From positions 248,001-312,000 of the forward strand of contig NC_021169.1 of NCBI RefSeq assembly GCF_000385565.1: a stretch of 64,000 bases of DNA, in the 5' to 3' direction. Below, in pieces: positions 37,160-46,781 of the stretch. Source of the stretch: Archaeoglobus sulfaticallidus PM70-1. GTDB taxonomy: Archaea; Halobacteriota; Archaeoglobi; Archaeoglobales; Archaeoglobaceae. How positions within the stretch are numbered: position 1 is the first letter of the stretch; each line of letters begins with the position of its first letter. The notes beneath the pieces were generated by a model, which made no database searches, was not told where the DNA came from, and saw only the letters and a program-made list of their open reading frames with translations. The position numbers and the translations under genes are program-made.

Positions 37160-37939
37160 CTAGCTTCCCAGTAGATTTATAATTTTGGTGTGCAAAACCG
37201 GGTTTGCAACCACTAATGTTAACCTCTCATCCATGCTTATTCTCTTTGAATCCAGTGGATTTCCACGCAGATCCGTTGCCTTTGCCCCTGCAGACTTCGC
37301 AATGAAAAGTCCTGCAGAGACATCGTATATCCTCAGCATACCCTTAACATTTCCCCTCGTGTCTATGAAGCAGTCCATGCTTGAATCAGCAACCAGGCAA
37401 AGCTCTATGGCTGAGCTTCCGAATATCCTGATCCTCTTGAAACCGTAGTTTCTGTCTGGGTAGTAGAACACAGCATTGCAGATAGATATGTCTTCTTTAT
37501 TCGAGACCTTTATTTTCTGCTCATTTTTGTATGCAAATCCACTGCTCCATTCTCCCTCAGCATAGTACTCATCGAGGGTTGCGAGGTTTGATACATATGC
37601 AAAAAATGCATCTGACAACCTGTCAGATTTTGAGAAGCACATGGAGATGCAGTATAGAGGGATCTTTCTTGTTGCATTGAATGTCCCATCTACGGGATCC
37701 AAGGCCACAAAGATGTCCCCTTCTCCAACAACTCCAGCCTCCTCGCTCACAATTTTGAAATCGTATTCTTTTAGGATTGAGATGGCTACATCTTCCGCAA
37801 CCTTATCAACCTTTTTTGTGGGAGTACCATCTTTGCCCATACCCACATAATCTCTAAGCTCAAAATCGGGAATTTTTTCGATCTTCTTTTTTACCTCATC
37901 TCTGATGCTTCTGCAAAGCTCTAAAAAATTAACTTTCAT
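37160..37939 (-). CDS. Inositol monophosphatase/FBPase/NADP phosphatase family
   Basis: 259 residues from ATG 37939, supported by a TTTTTTAA promoter element about 25 bases upstream; the open frame to 38005 is not conserved. Family marks: GTPTKKVDKVAED, the metal site LDPVDGTFNATRKIP, and late IYDVSAGLFIAKSAGA. Such archaeal enzymes cut inositol phosphate, fructose 1,6-bisphosphate or NADP. Next to NAD kinase, NADP phosphatase is an attractive role; it is inferred. Shares an operon with it. Confidence 0.88.
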   Translation of the reverse strand: MKVNFLELCRSIRDEVKKKIEKIPDFELRDYVGMGKDGTPTKKVDKVAEDVAISILKEYDFKIVSEEAGVVGEGDIFVALDPVDGTFNATRKIPLYCISMCFSKSDRLSDAFFAYVSNLATLDEYYAEGEWSSGFAYKNEQKIKVSNKEDISICNAVFYYPDRNYGFKRIRIFGSSAIELCLVADSSMDCFIDTRGNVKGMLRIYDVSAGLFIAKSAGAKATDLRGNPLDSKRISMDERLTLVVANPVLHTKIINLLGS

Positions 37940-38090
37940 GTTCTGGCTTAGGGTGAGAGGGTTAAAAAACATTGAGGTTTTTGGTGTTCTACTGCTGGTC
38001 CTCACTCAGACAGAAAAATGGAGTTTATCTGGAGCCAAGCAAAGCGAATCACAGGACTTATGCGGGAGGCTTTAATAAAAAAGGTTAAAA

Positions 38091-38966
38091 TTACAGGTCG
38101 AGATTGTACTTCTTGGCATTTTCATCGGCTATTTTCTGGATGAGGTTTATTATCTCCTGTCCCCTTGGATGCTTAAAGAGGTGCCTGAACCTCCTCTGTA
38201 TTTTCAGGTACTCCTCAACGGGCTTCCTTTCCTTGATCTTTCTCACCCTCGTCAGCTCGCCATTCTCGAACTCAACTATTGGATACAGAGCAGTCTCATA
38301 AGCAAGCTTTGCAGAGGTTATCGTCTGCTTGCCATCAATTCCCCATCCCGTAACGCACGGTGTGTGTATCTGGATGTACTTCGCCCCCTCTATCTCTGCA
38401 GCCTTCTTAACCTTCCTCCTTATGTCTGCATGGAACGCCACACTTGCTGAAGCCACATACGGCAGACCATGAGCAACGGCTATCGAGATCATGTCCTTCT
38501 TCCTTCCTGTTTTGCCCAGCATGATTGCCCCAGCGGGAGTTGTTGTTGTGTTCGACCCCATCGGAGTTAACCCGCTCTGCTGATTGCCCGTGTTCTGATA
38601 TGCCTCATTATCCAGACAGATGTATATCACATCGTGATTCCTGTCCATCATTCCCGAGAGCGTTCCTATTCCGATGTCCGCAGTAGCTCCATCTCCAGCG
38701 AACACCACAACCTTGCCCTCATCAGTCCTCTTCAATGCCTTCAAGGCAAGCTCTATTCCGGCTGCAACAGCTCCAGCATTCTCGAACAGTGAGTGAATGT
38801 AGGGCACACCCCACGCGCTCCTCTCATACTGAGAGCTTATGATCTCCAGGCACCCAGTAGAGTTCGCAACGAAGCACTTGCCCTCAAGGGCATCGAGAAC
38901 ATTTCTGACGGCTATCGCAAGCCCACATCCCGGGCAGGCTCCATGTCCAGAGGCGAAGTAGGTCAA
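38091..38966 (-). CDS. porB: Pyruvate:ferredoxin oxidoreductase beta subunit
   Basis: 291 residues. Cys ligands in GACPGCG, a further Cys in STGCLE, and the TPP motif GDGATADIGIG followed by CLDNEAYQNTG, plus CVTGW, the Cys signature for the proximal cluster. Overlaps porA by 4 bases. With PorA, C and D it converts pyruvate and CoA to acetyl-CoA, CO2 and reduced ferredoxin. Last gene of porCDAB. Confidence 0.96.
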   Translation of the reverse strand: MTYFASGHGACPGCGLAIAVRNVLDALEGKCFVANSTGCLEIISSQYERSAWGVPYIHSLFENAGAVAAGIELALKALKRTDEGKVVVFAGDGATADIGIGTLSGMMDRNHDVIYICLDNEAYQNTGNQQSGLTPMGSNTTTTPAGAIMLGKTGRKKDMISIAVAHGLPYVASASVAFHADIRRKVKKAAEIEGAKYIQIHTPCVTGWGIDGKQTITSAKLAYETALYPIVEFENGELTRVRKIKERKPVEEYLKIQRRFRHLFKHPRGQEIINLIQKIADENAKKYNLDL

Positions 38967-40138
38967 ACTATCACCTCCTCGAACTCCTTAACCGTTCCGA
39001 AATGGAATCCCTGCTCAACCTTGCCCTCGTAGACATCGGTAATTATCTTCATCAGCTCCTCTCTCGGCACATCTCTCCCACCGAGTCCAACAGCAAATGA
39101 GTAGAACTCAGGATTCAGCCCGAACAGGGCACTTTTGACCTCAATACCTACCGGCCCCTCATATCCAAAGGATACAGCCCTCTCAAACACGAGAATCTTG
39201 TTCGCGTTCTTCAAAGCCTCCTTTACCTGCTTTGCTGGGAACGGTCTGAAGGTTCTTATCTTTAGCAATCCAACCTTCACTCCATTCTTCCTGAGTTCCT
39301 TGACAACATCCCTGACCATCCCTGTCAGAGAGCCCATGGAGACTATCGCAAGTTCAGCATCATCGAGGAACTCTCCAACCACATGTCCGCCCCAGTCCCT
39401 TCCAGTAACCTCAGCCCATTCTCTGTAAGTTTCCTCCAGAACATCCAGAGCTCTCATCATGGCCCTCTGCATCACAACCCTGAACTCGGTGTAGCAGTGT
39501 GGTGGAGCATAGCATCCAAATGTTAGCGGATTCTTTGTCGTCATGTAGACGGGTGGGTTGTATGGTGGGAGGAAGGAATCAACTGTATCCTGATCGAGGA
39601 GATCCACAGGCTCATATGCATGTGTGAGCTTGAAACCATCCATGTTGATCATGAACGGAAGCATCACCTTGCTGTTCTCAGCCACCTTGAAAGCTAATGG
39701 TACCATGTCATGTGCTTCCTGGTTGGTTTCAACATGGATCTGAATCAGTCCACCATCTCTCAGAACCATGCTGTCCTGATGGTCGTTCCAGATGCTGAGC
39801 GGAGCAGACAAAGCTCTGTTCGTGTTTACCAGAACTATCGGCAACCTCATGCCAGCAGCGTTCAGCAGAACCTCACTCATCAGGATCAATCCCTGAGAGC
39901 ATGTTGCCGTGAATGTCCTCGCTCCAGCAGCAGAAGCTCCCACCAGAATCGATGCCGCACCAAACTCTGACTCAGCGGTAACATACTCACAACCTTCAAG
40001 CTCACCGTTTGAATACATTTTGGCCAGATTTTCAACGATCTCAGTCTGAGGAGTTATCGGATATGCAGCAATAACATTCGGTTTGCAGAGCTTGACAGCA
40101 TGTGCAATGGAATAAAAACCTCTAACAACCTTTTTCAT
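38963..40138 (-). CDS. porA: Pyruvate:ferredoxin oxidoreductase alpha subunit
   Basis: 391 residues. IAAYPITPQTEIVE, the ATCSQGLILMSEVL segment and MAWNDHQDS-like IWNDHQDSMVLRDGG are PorA hallmarks. Binds the TPP at the interface with PorB. Starts 12 bases after porD and overlaps porB by 4 bases. Confidence 0.96.
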   Translation of the reverse strand: MKKVVRGFYSIAHAVKLCKPNVIAAYPITPQTEIVENLAKMYSNGELEGCEYVTAESEFGAASILVGASAAGARTFTATCSQGLILMSEVLLNAAGMRLPIVLVNTNRALSAPLSIWNDHQDSMVLRDGGLIQIHVETNQEAHDMVPLAFKVAENSKVMLPFMINMDGFKLTHAYEPVDLLDQDTVDSFLPPYNPPVYMTTKNPLTFGCYAPPHCYTEFRVVMQRAMMRALDVLEETYREWAEVTGRDWGGHVVGEFLDDAELAIVSMGSLTGMVRDVVKELRKNGVKVGLLKIRTFRPFPAKQVKEALKNANKILVFERAVSFGYEGPVGIEVKSALFGLNPEFYSFAVGLGGRDVPREELMKIITDVYEGKVEQGFHFGTVKEFEEVIV

Positions 40139-40150
40139 TCAAAACACCCC

Positions 40151-40441
40151 TCAATCCTCAACTTTATAAATCTCCTTGAGTTCCATCTTTATTGCATCCG
40201 CTGGACATACAGAGAAGCAAACACCACATCCCTTGCAGTAATCGTAATCCGGAACCGCAACCTTGGTATCGCCCTTCTCAACAATAACTATGCAGGCATC
40301 AGGACAGAGATGCTCGCATGTTTTGCATGCCGTGCATTTCTCCTCATCAACAACCGGGTATTCTGTCCCCCAGTCCCCAGTTTTCATGTTCTTTGACAGG
40401 AGTGGTTTCGATACTCCTCCGAGCGTTACTCGAACTACCAT
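40151..40441 (-). CDS. porD: Pyruvate:ferredoxin oxidoreductase delta subunit (ferredoxin)
   Basis: 96 residues. Two full cluster motifs, CTACKTCEHLCP and CKGCGVCFSVCP, on a compact ferredoxin fold following a 40-residue N-terminal extension of PorD type (VLGGVSKPLLSKNM). It takes electrons from the alpha-beta core. Overlaps porC by 7 bases. Confidence 0.95.
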   Translation of the reverse strand: MVVRVTLGGVSKPLLSKNMKTGDWGTEYPVVDEEKCTACKTCEHLCPDACIVIVEKGDTKVAVPDYDYCKGCGVCFSVCPADAIKMELKEIYKVED

Positions 40442-41004
40442 TTGCAGACCTCCTTCATGTAATTATAAGCTTCTGTAATCAGCTTTGCATTTTTTTCCGC
40501 AAGCTCACCACTAAACCATTCTCTCACGGTCTCCAATACTGAATCTATCTTTATTATGCCCGTAGCACCCACAAAAGCCCCTACCATGGCTGTGTTTGTG
40601 ATTGGCCTCCCGAGGTGTTCCATTGCCATTCTTGTGGCGTTTATCGTGTAAACCTCAACATCCACACCCATACTCTCTTTCAGCTCCTCAGGGCCCTTTG
40701 GATAGTTGGCGATTATTTTTCCGTCGCTTTTTATACCAGCATCAACCTTTACCGGGCCGATAACAGTTGGATCCATCACAACAACATAATCAGGGTAGTA
40801 TATCTCATCCCTGCTTACAATTGGTTCATCCGAGAGTCTGAGAAAAGATGCTACCGGAGTGCCTCTTTTCTCAGCACCAAAAGTTGGGAATGAAAGCGTG
40901 TAGTATCCATCTTTGAATCCAGCTACTGCAAGCATGTCAGCAGCAGTAACTACACCCTGTCCTCCTCTTCCGTGAAACCTAACCTCAACTAAAATATCTG
41001 ACAC
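40435..41004 (-). CDS. porC: Pyruvate:ferredoxin oxidoreductase gamma subunit
   Basis: 189 residues, standard length. Starts with VEVRFHGRGGQGVVTAADML; the PTFGAEKRGTPVASFLRLS loop and the AKLITEAYNYMKE end are typical for the gamma subunit that binds CoA. First gene of the por operon; gene order C-D-A-B matches other euryarchaea. Confidence 0.96.
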   Translation of the reverse strand: MSDILVEVRFHGRGGQGVVTAADMLAVAGFKDGYYTLSFPTFGAEKRGTPVASFLRLSDEPIVSRDEIYYPDYVVVMDPTVIGPVKVDAGIKSDGKIIANYPKGPEELKESMGVDVEVYTINATRMAMEHLGRPITNTAMVGAFVGATGIIKIDSVLETVREWFSGELAEKNAKLITEAYNYMKEVCKW

Positions 41005-41061
41005 CCCCTGTTCATCTATTTTTCATTTGTATTTAACTTTTATCAAGATAATTTAAAACAA

Positions 41062-41808
41062 TTATTTGTTATAGTTCAAAAAAGCCTCAATCGTTTTCAT
41101 TATCGCCAGTCTCTCGCTTACAGTAAGGTTATCTATCAAATCCTTCAACTTAGATACCCTTTCGTCGCTGTAATCTCCTTCAAGAATCGCTTTAAAGATG
41201 TTGAGCATCTCACTTTCAGATTCTACAGAAATAAGCTCTTCAACCTCTTCTTTCTTCGTGAACAGGTTCAGGATTATGTTCTTGAATATCTCAAGCCTCA
41301 GACTCTCGTTCACTGTGTTGTTAGCCTCTTCATCGATTTCAATGAAAGTTTTTATCATTATAAAATACATTTTGGCAATCTCATCTTTCTCCCATTTTCT
41401 GATGTTCTTCAGGATGACCTGATCAATCTTATTCTGGACATCCTTCATTCTGTAGACGATATACATGAAGTCCTCAAGACTCTGACTGAAAGAATAACCC
41501 TTCTCCCGTTTGGATTCGAAGTACCACAGCCTTCTTATGAACTCGTTTATCGTGTTGTAGTCTATCTGCAAAAACTCCTTCCTCGTTCTGAACATCTCAA
41601 CAAGCTCAATCCTGTTTGGCAGCACTATATCGTTCAATACGCTCGATAACTCAACGAGCCTCGTAAAAATGAGGTAGAACATTGGAGAGAATATATTACC
41701 GGTTTTTTTGAGATTTATCAGCCTATTCATGAACTTCTCATCGAGAACACCCTTCAGTTCCCTTTCAAAATCTTCGAGGTTTCTCATGGTCAGCACAAGT
41801 AAAGTCAT
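41062..41808 (-). CDS. Hypothetical helical protein, Lys/Glu-rich
   Basis: 248 residues from ATG 41808, where an AATAAAAAAG stretch at 25 bases upstream fits a leaderless promoter; ATGs at 41874 and 41787 are alternatives. Almost wholly alpha-helical, without Cys or His sites or transmembrane helices, with charged segments (KRIELVEMFRTRK-like). No known family recognised. Between porC and HPS-RraA, on its own promoter. Confidence 0.5.
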   Translation of the reverse strand: MTLLVLTMRNLEDFERELKGVLDEKFMNRLINLKKTGNIFSPMFYLIFTRLVELSSVLNDIVLPNRIELVEMFRTRKEFLQIDYNTINEFIRRLWYFESKREKGYSFSQSLEDFMYIVYRMKDVQNKIDQVILKNIRKWEKDEIAKMYFIMIKTFIEIDEEANNTVNESLRLEIFKNIILNLFTKKEEVEELISVESESEMLNIFKAILEGDYSDERVSKLKDLIDNLTVSERLAIMKTIEAFLNYNK

Positions 41809-41966
41809 TGTGATATTTAATTCTTTTTTATTGATTTCGGGATGCTCCTGAAATGCTCTGAAATGCGACCTCATGGCTACACCCCAATAGCTTTTTCAGC
41901 TACAACTGCGGAGAATACGAGATTGTCGAAAAGAAAACTTTATTACCGTTCGGTCATAGTCGAAGT

Positions 41967-43268
41967 ATGGATCGACCAATTCTACAGGTGGCCCTCGACC
42001 TTCTCGAATTGAAGAGAGCTATTGAGATAGCAAGCGAAGCTATTGAAGGCGGTGCTGACTGGATTGAGGTTGGCACTCCACTGATAAAAAGCGAGGGAAT
42101 GGATGCTGTAAGGGAGCTTAAAAAGAGGTATAGAGACCATAAAATCGTTGCAGACATGAAAACGATAGATACAGGCGCGATAGAGGTTGAGATGGCAGCA
42201 AAGAGCGGTGCAGATATTGTCATAATACTTGCTGCAAGCGATAACTCAACTATCGAGGAGGCCATAAGAGCTGCAAGGAAATATGGTTCAGAGATCATGG
42301 TCGATATGATCAATGTAACAAACCCGGTTGAGAGAGCTAAGGAGCTTGAAGAGCTTGGAGTTGACTACATAAACTGTCATATCGGAATAGACCAGCAGAT
42401 GATGGGAATGGACCCGATAGAGCTACTTAAGGAGATTGCAAAAGCAGTAAGCATACCCGTTGCCGGAGCTGGTGGATTGAACGCTGAAAAGTCTGCTTTG
42501 TGTATAACCAAGGGTGCAAAGATTGTTATCGTCGGAAGCAACATCGTGAAATCCAGAAATGTTACAGAGTCAGCAAGAAAGATCAGGAAGGCGATAGATG
42601 AGGCCTGGGAGAAAGGTTCTGTTAGTGGAGTAAAGAAGAAGAGTCTGGATGAGGAGATCAGGGAGCTTTTCATGAAGGTTTCAACCCCAAACATAAGCGA
42701 TGCCATGCACAGAGCCAGGGCTATGATGGATATTCATCCAGTAAACAGGGGCAAGAAAATCGTTGGAAAGGCTGTTACAGTTAGCACGATGGATGGTGAC
42801 TGGGCAAAGCCGGTAGAGGCGATTGATGTTGCCGGGATGGGAGAGGTTATAGTGATAAAATGCTCTGGAGACACGACCGCAGTCTGGGGTGAGCTTGCGA
42901 CGAGGAGTTGCCTTAACAAGGGAATCGAGGGCGTTATTATCGATGGAGCAGTGAGAGATGTTGATGATATAAGGAAGCTTGGCTATCCGGTTTTCGCCAA
43001 AAGAGAGGTTCCCAACGCTGGAGAGCCAAAGGGATTTGGAGAAATAAATGTAAAGATCGTTTGTGGTGGGATTGAGGTAAATCCCGGAGACTGGATCGTG
43101 GCTGATGACAATGGGGTTATGGTCATACCGAAAAAGAGGGCTTATGAGATAGCGAGGAGATCTCTTGAGGTTAAGAAGCATGAGGACAGAATTAGAGGAG
43201 AGATAGAGGACAAGGGCAGAACCTTAGCAGATATCGTTGAGCTTTACAAGTGGGAGAAAGTCAGTTAG
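41967..43268 (+). CDS. 3-Hexulose-6-phosphate synthase fused to RraA-like domain
   Basis: 433 residues. First half (~1-215): orotidine decarboxylase-fold HPS with [24 protein letters not shown] and AGGLNAEKS. Second half (~225-430): RraA/menaquinone-methyltransferase-like domain with [43 protein letters not shown] forms hexulose phosphate from ribulose 5-phosphate and formaldehyde, or runs backwards to make pentose when no pentose phosphate route exists. Such fusions are known in archaea. The RraA-like half's role is unknown. Overlaps the cysS frame. Confidence 0.93.
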   Translation: MDRPILQVALDLLELKRAIEIASEAIEGGADWIEVGTPLIKSEGMDAVRELKKRYRDHKIVADMKTIDTGAIEVEMAAKSGADIVIILAASDNSTIEEAIRAARKYGSEIMVDMINVTNPVERAKELEELGVDYINCHIGIDQQMMGMDPIELLKEIAKAVSIPVAGAGGLNAEKSALCITKGAKIVIVGSNIVKSRNVTESARKIRKAIDEAWEKGSVSGVKKKSLDEEIRELFMKVSTPNISDAMHRARAMMDIHPVNRGKKIVGKAVTVSTMDGDWAKPVEAIDVAGMGEVIVIKCSGDTTAVWGELATRSCLNKGIEGVIIDGAVRDVDDIRKLGYPVFAKREVPNAGEPKGFGEINVKIVCGGIEVNPGDWIVADDNGVMVIPKKRAYEIARRSLEVKKHEDRIRGEIEDKGRTLADIVELYKWEKVS

Positions 43269-43288
43269 AGGCGTTAAAGGGGATAGGA

Positions 43289-44731
43289 ATGGCCCTGAGG
43301 ATGTACAACACATTTACAAAGCAGGAAGAAGAGCTAAAGCTATCTGATACCGTTAAAATTTATGTTTGCGGCATCACAGCCTACGATTACTCACACATAG
43401 GGCATGCGAGAAGTGCGGTAGTTTTCGATACGCTCAGGAGATACCTGATGTACCTCGGAAAGAGGGTTGTATATGTCCAGAACTTCACGGATGTTGATGA
43501 CAAGATAATAAGAAGGGCTGTAAGCGAGGGAAAAACCCAGAAGGAGATTGCCGAGAGATTCATCGAAGAATACCTGAAGGATATGGCTGAGCTGAATGTT
43601 ATTCCAGCTGATTACCATCCGAAAGTGACCGAGAACATTCCAGATATAATTGCAGCAGTTAAGAAAATAATAGAGAAGGGATATGCTTATGAAGTCGGAG
43701 ACAATAACAAAGATGTTTACTTCCATGTCCCGAGCTTCTCTGAATACGGTAAACTGTCAGGAATGAGCTTAGAGGAGCTGAACAAACACAGGATAGAGCC
43801 CGATCCAAGAAAGAAGGATGTTAAGGATTTCGCACTGTGGAAGGCAGCCAAGGAAGAGGACATCAAAGCTGAATCCGTTTTCGATTCTCCATGGGGAAAA
43901 GGCAGACCGGGGTGGCACATCGAGTGCTCGGTTCTGGCGACCAAGTTTCTTGGTGCTCCTTTTGACATCCATGGAGGTGGTAAGGATCTCATCTTTCCAC
44001 ATCACGAGAACGAGAGAGCTCAGAGCTATGCCCTATTCGATGTCGAGCCTGTGAGATACTGGATACACAACGACTTCGTCACCATAAATGGAGAGAAGAT
44101 GAGCAAGAGCCTTGGCAATATAATAAAGATAAGGGATGTCATCGAGAAGTATGGCGGGGAGGTGCTGAGATACTTCCTGCTCTCAGCCCACTACAGGAGC
44201 TCTCTCGATTACTCTGAGAAAGCCATGGAGAGGGCAAGTAAATCATATGAATCGCTAAAGAATGCACTTGAGAACCTCGATATGGAGATTTCAGCCCTCA
44301 AAACATTCGAAAGTTACTCTAAAAACTGTGGTGCTGAAGAGGAAAAAGAAATCAGGGAATTCGAGATCAGATTCAGAGAGGCCATGGATGATGACCTGAA
44401 TACACCAAAAGTTTTGGCAATCCTGCATGAGTTCTCGACATACATCAACAACCTTGTCACACGATGTCAGTCGATAGACACTCTTGAGACAGCTTTTGAG
44501 ACCTTCAAGAGAGTTTGTGGGGTTCTTGGACTTTTCGAGAAATACGAGAGGGTTCCGGAGCTTAAGGAATTTGTTGATCTAATAAGGGAGAGAGAGCAGG
44601 CGAGAAAGGAGAAGAATTTCAGGCGAGCAGATGAAATAAGAGATTTGCTGAAAGAGAGGGGCATACACCTCATCGACACGCCGAGGGGGACGAGGTGGAA
44701 AACTGATCGAAGTTACCGTGGGAATGGATAA
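43289..44731 (+). CDS. cysS: Cysteinyl-tRNA synthetase
   Basis: 480 residues from ATG 43289; the open frame begins inside the preceding gene at 43250. ATP site SHIGHA (~36-41), zinc-site Cys in VYVCGITAYDY and GWHIECS, and the KMSKS loop (GEKMSKSLGNI, ~268). A full class I CysRS, so this archaeon does not rely on the SepRS/SepCysS route alone. Follows HPS-RraA after 20 bases. Confidence 0.95.
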   Translation: MALRMYNTFTKQEEELKLSDTVKIYVCGITAYDYSHIGHARSAVVFDTLRRYLMYLGKRVVYVQNFTDVDDKIIRRAVSEGKTQKEIAERFIEEYLKDMAELNVIPADYHPKVTENIPDIIAAVKKIIEKGYAYEVGDNNKDVYFHVPSFSEYGKLSGMSLEELNKHRIEPDPRKKDVKDFALWKAAKEEDIKAESVFDSPWGKGRPGWHIECSVLATKFLGAPFDIHGGGKDLIFPHHENERAQSYALFDVEPVRYWIHNDFVTINGEKMSKSLGNIIKIRDVIEKYGGEVLRYFLLSAHYRSSLDYSEKAMERASKSYESLKNALENLDMEISALKTFESYSKNCGAEEEKEIREFEIRFREAMDDDLNTPKVLAILHEFSTYINNLVTRCQSIDTLETAFETFKRVCGVLGLFEKYERVPELKEFVDLIREREQARKEKNFRRADEIRDLLKERGIHLIDTPRGTRWKTDRSYRGNG

Positions 44732-44757
44732 GTCAGTAAACCGGTAAAACCGAATCA

Positions 44758-45582
44758 TTAAACCTCAACAACTCCAACCTGAGAGATTCTGGCTTTCAGC
44801 GTTTTTTCTCCATATTCCTTCAGGATTTCGACATCGCAGTTCGAGAACACGACCTTTCCGAGCATCACCATCGAAGCCAGATAACCCTGTCTCTCCAGGT
44901 CTTTTATGATCTCAAGGACCTCATCGTCCATCAGCCCAGTTTTCACAGCAAATTCCTTTGAGATCCTGAACAGATTCTCCATTTCGGGATTTCTCAGGAA
45001 TGCTTTAAGTGCTTCCTCACCATACCTGTTTATTCTCTGGACAATCTCATCATCCCTTAAGATTTTGGAGGTCTGTATCTCACCAATCACAAGAAAGCTA
45101 AGATCATCGTTGAAGAGGTATTTCTCGATTTTAACCATGGATGGTGAGCCTGCAACCTTTCTAACAACCACCCCACCATAGCTCTGACATACCACATCTC
45201 CAAGCCCGGTTCTGCTCTCAACCTCACACTCATGCACGATGTCGGTAAGCTCGAAGTACCCTTTTTTGAGTTTCATCTTTTTATTAATCTCGAATGCCGC
45301 TGCCAAGCATGCAGCACCGCTGAACCCGAATCCACATCCAACGGGTATCTGGGATTCAAGCTTTAATCCCTGTTTTAGTTCCAAGCCAAGCTTCTCAAAT
45401 AAAAGCTCGATGGTCGGGAATGAGAAATCCCTGCCGTTCAGCCTTATTCTGTCATCGGATAGTTCAGCCTTAACACCCTTGCTTAAGGTTATCCCAACTC
45501 CAGTTGATCCAGACTTTAAGGGATCATCGGAAATTTTTGGAGAGAAAAAAGCTGTGATGCTTGCAGGGGCAAAAAATGTCAT
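44758..45582 (-). CDS. Pantoate kinase (archaeal GHMP family)
   Basis: 274 residues. GHMP kinase layout: N-terminal FFAPASITAFFSP, ATP loop PVGCGFGFSGAACLAAAFE, and GLGDVVCQSYGGVVVRK. It phosphorylates pantoate in the archaeal CoA route, in place of bacterial pantothenate kinase. Overlaps the CoaBC stop by 4 bases, so the two CoA steps are co-translated; this supports the assignment. Confidence 0.92.
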   Translation of the reverse strand: MTFFAPASITAFFSPKISDDPLKSGSTGVGITLSKGVKAELSDDRIRLNGRDFSFPTIELLFEKLGLELKQGLKLESQIPVGCGFGFSGAACLAAAFEINKKMKLKKGYFELTDIVHECEVESRTGLGDVVCQSYGGVVVRKVAGSPSMVKIEKYLFNDDLSFLVIGEIQTSKILRDDEIVQRINRYGEEALKAFLRNPEMENLFRISKEFAVKTGLMDDEVLEIIKDLERQGYLASMVMLGKVVFSNCDVEILKEYGEKTLKARISQVGVVEV

Positions 45583-46781
45583 AGAACATCTTCAATATAT
45601 GCTTTCACAATCTTCTCCGCAACCTCGGATTTTAGCCCCTCGTACCATTCCTTTCGCTTCTTCGTTATAACCAGAACCTTCGTATCCGCAGTTCCCATGC
45701 CCTTGGATATGACATCGTTCGCCACAACCATCGAAAGCCTGTCATCCAACATCTTCTCGTAGGCGATGTTATACAGCCTATCCTCTCCAACACCGGTTTC
45801 TGCTTTAAAGCCTATCACCTCTCCGTCATATATCTCTCTGACCTTATGGAGAATCTTCGGAGCGGCTTTTAGATGCAGTACAAGCTCTTCCTGAGTTTTT
45901 ATCTTGCTTTCAGCCATCTCGATCGTGAAGTCTGCTGCAGCTGCAGCCGAGACAAACAGATCACAGTCTCTGACATACTCAAGGGACTTCTCGAGCATCT
46001 CCTCAACGCTCCAGACGAAAATCTCCTCAAAATCCGGGAGACTCAACCCTCTCGGCTTGGATGTTATGATCTTTATCTCTGCCCCCCTCCTCCAGAGTTC
46101 AAGGGCAATTTCATAGCCCATCATCCCTGAGCTTCTGTTGCTGATGAACCTTATCGGATCGATCTGCTCGAATGTTGGGCCGGAGGTGACAACAACCTTT
46201 CTACCCGAGAACTCCTTGCCGTAGAGCCTCCTCTCCACATGGAGGCAGATCGTTTCGATGTCTGCGAATTTCGCCTTGTATTCATCATAGCGAGGTTCAA
46301 CAAAATCCACACCAAGGTTTTTCAGATATTCTATGTTCCTCCTCACAGCCTCATTTTTTATCATGCTCTCGTGCATCGCTGGAGCTATGATGATATGCTT
46401 TCCAGAGCCAAGTGCTGTTGTGGCCATCGTTGTTACAGGGGTGTCATCGATTCCGTTCGCTATTTTAGACACGGTATTCGCTGTAGCTGGAGCTATGAGC
46501 AGCAGATCTGCAATCCCGTTCTCTCCCAGCAACTCAACATGCTCAACCTTTCCTGTTATCTCGGTAATCACCCTGTTATCTGTAGCAAACTCAAGAGCAT
46601 AGGGATGTATTATTTTCCGAGCAGATTCGCTCATGACAGCAATAACCTCTGCTCCCCTTCTGATTAGCTCTCTGGCAAGCTTTACAGTCTCAACCGCTGC
46701 GATACTTCCGGTAACTCCGAGGACTATCCTCTTCCCCTCAAGCTTCCTGTTCTTTATCCCTCTTATCTTTCGAAGATGCAT
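45579..46781 (-). CDS. coaBC: Bifunctional CoaBC (phosphopantothenoylcysteine decarboxylase/synthetase)
   Basis: 400 residues. CoaC flavoprotein part (~15-190: VLGVTGSIAAVETVKLA, PAMHESMI) and CoaB part (~190-400: VVTSGPTFEQIDPIRFISNRSSG, GFKAET). It couples cysteine to 4'-phosphopantothenate and then decarboxylates it. Start at 46781 overlaps the polyferredoxin 3' end by 44 bases; archaeal homologues also carry an N-terminal extension, so this start is plausible. Coupled with pantoate kinase. Confidence 0.96.
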   Translation of the reverse strand: MHLRKIRGIKNRKLEGKRIVLGVTGSIAAVETVKLARELIRRGAEVIAVMSESARKIIHPYALEFATDNRVITEITGKVEHVELLGENGIADLLLIAPATANTVSKIANGIDDTPVTTMATTALGSGKHIIIAPAMHESMIKNEAVRRNIEYLKNLGVDFVEPRYDEYKAKFADIETICLHVERRLYGKEFSGRKVVVTSGPTFEQIDPIRFISNRSSGMMGYEIALELWRRGAEIKIITSKPRGLSLPDFEEIFVWSVEEMLEKSLEYVRDCDLFVSAAAAADFTIEMAESKIKTQEELVLHLKAAPKILHKVREIYDGEVIGFKAETGVGEDRLYNIAYEKMLDDRLSMVVANDVISKGMGTADTKVLVITKKRKEWYEGLKSEVAEKIVKAYIEDVL

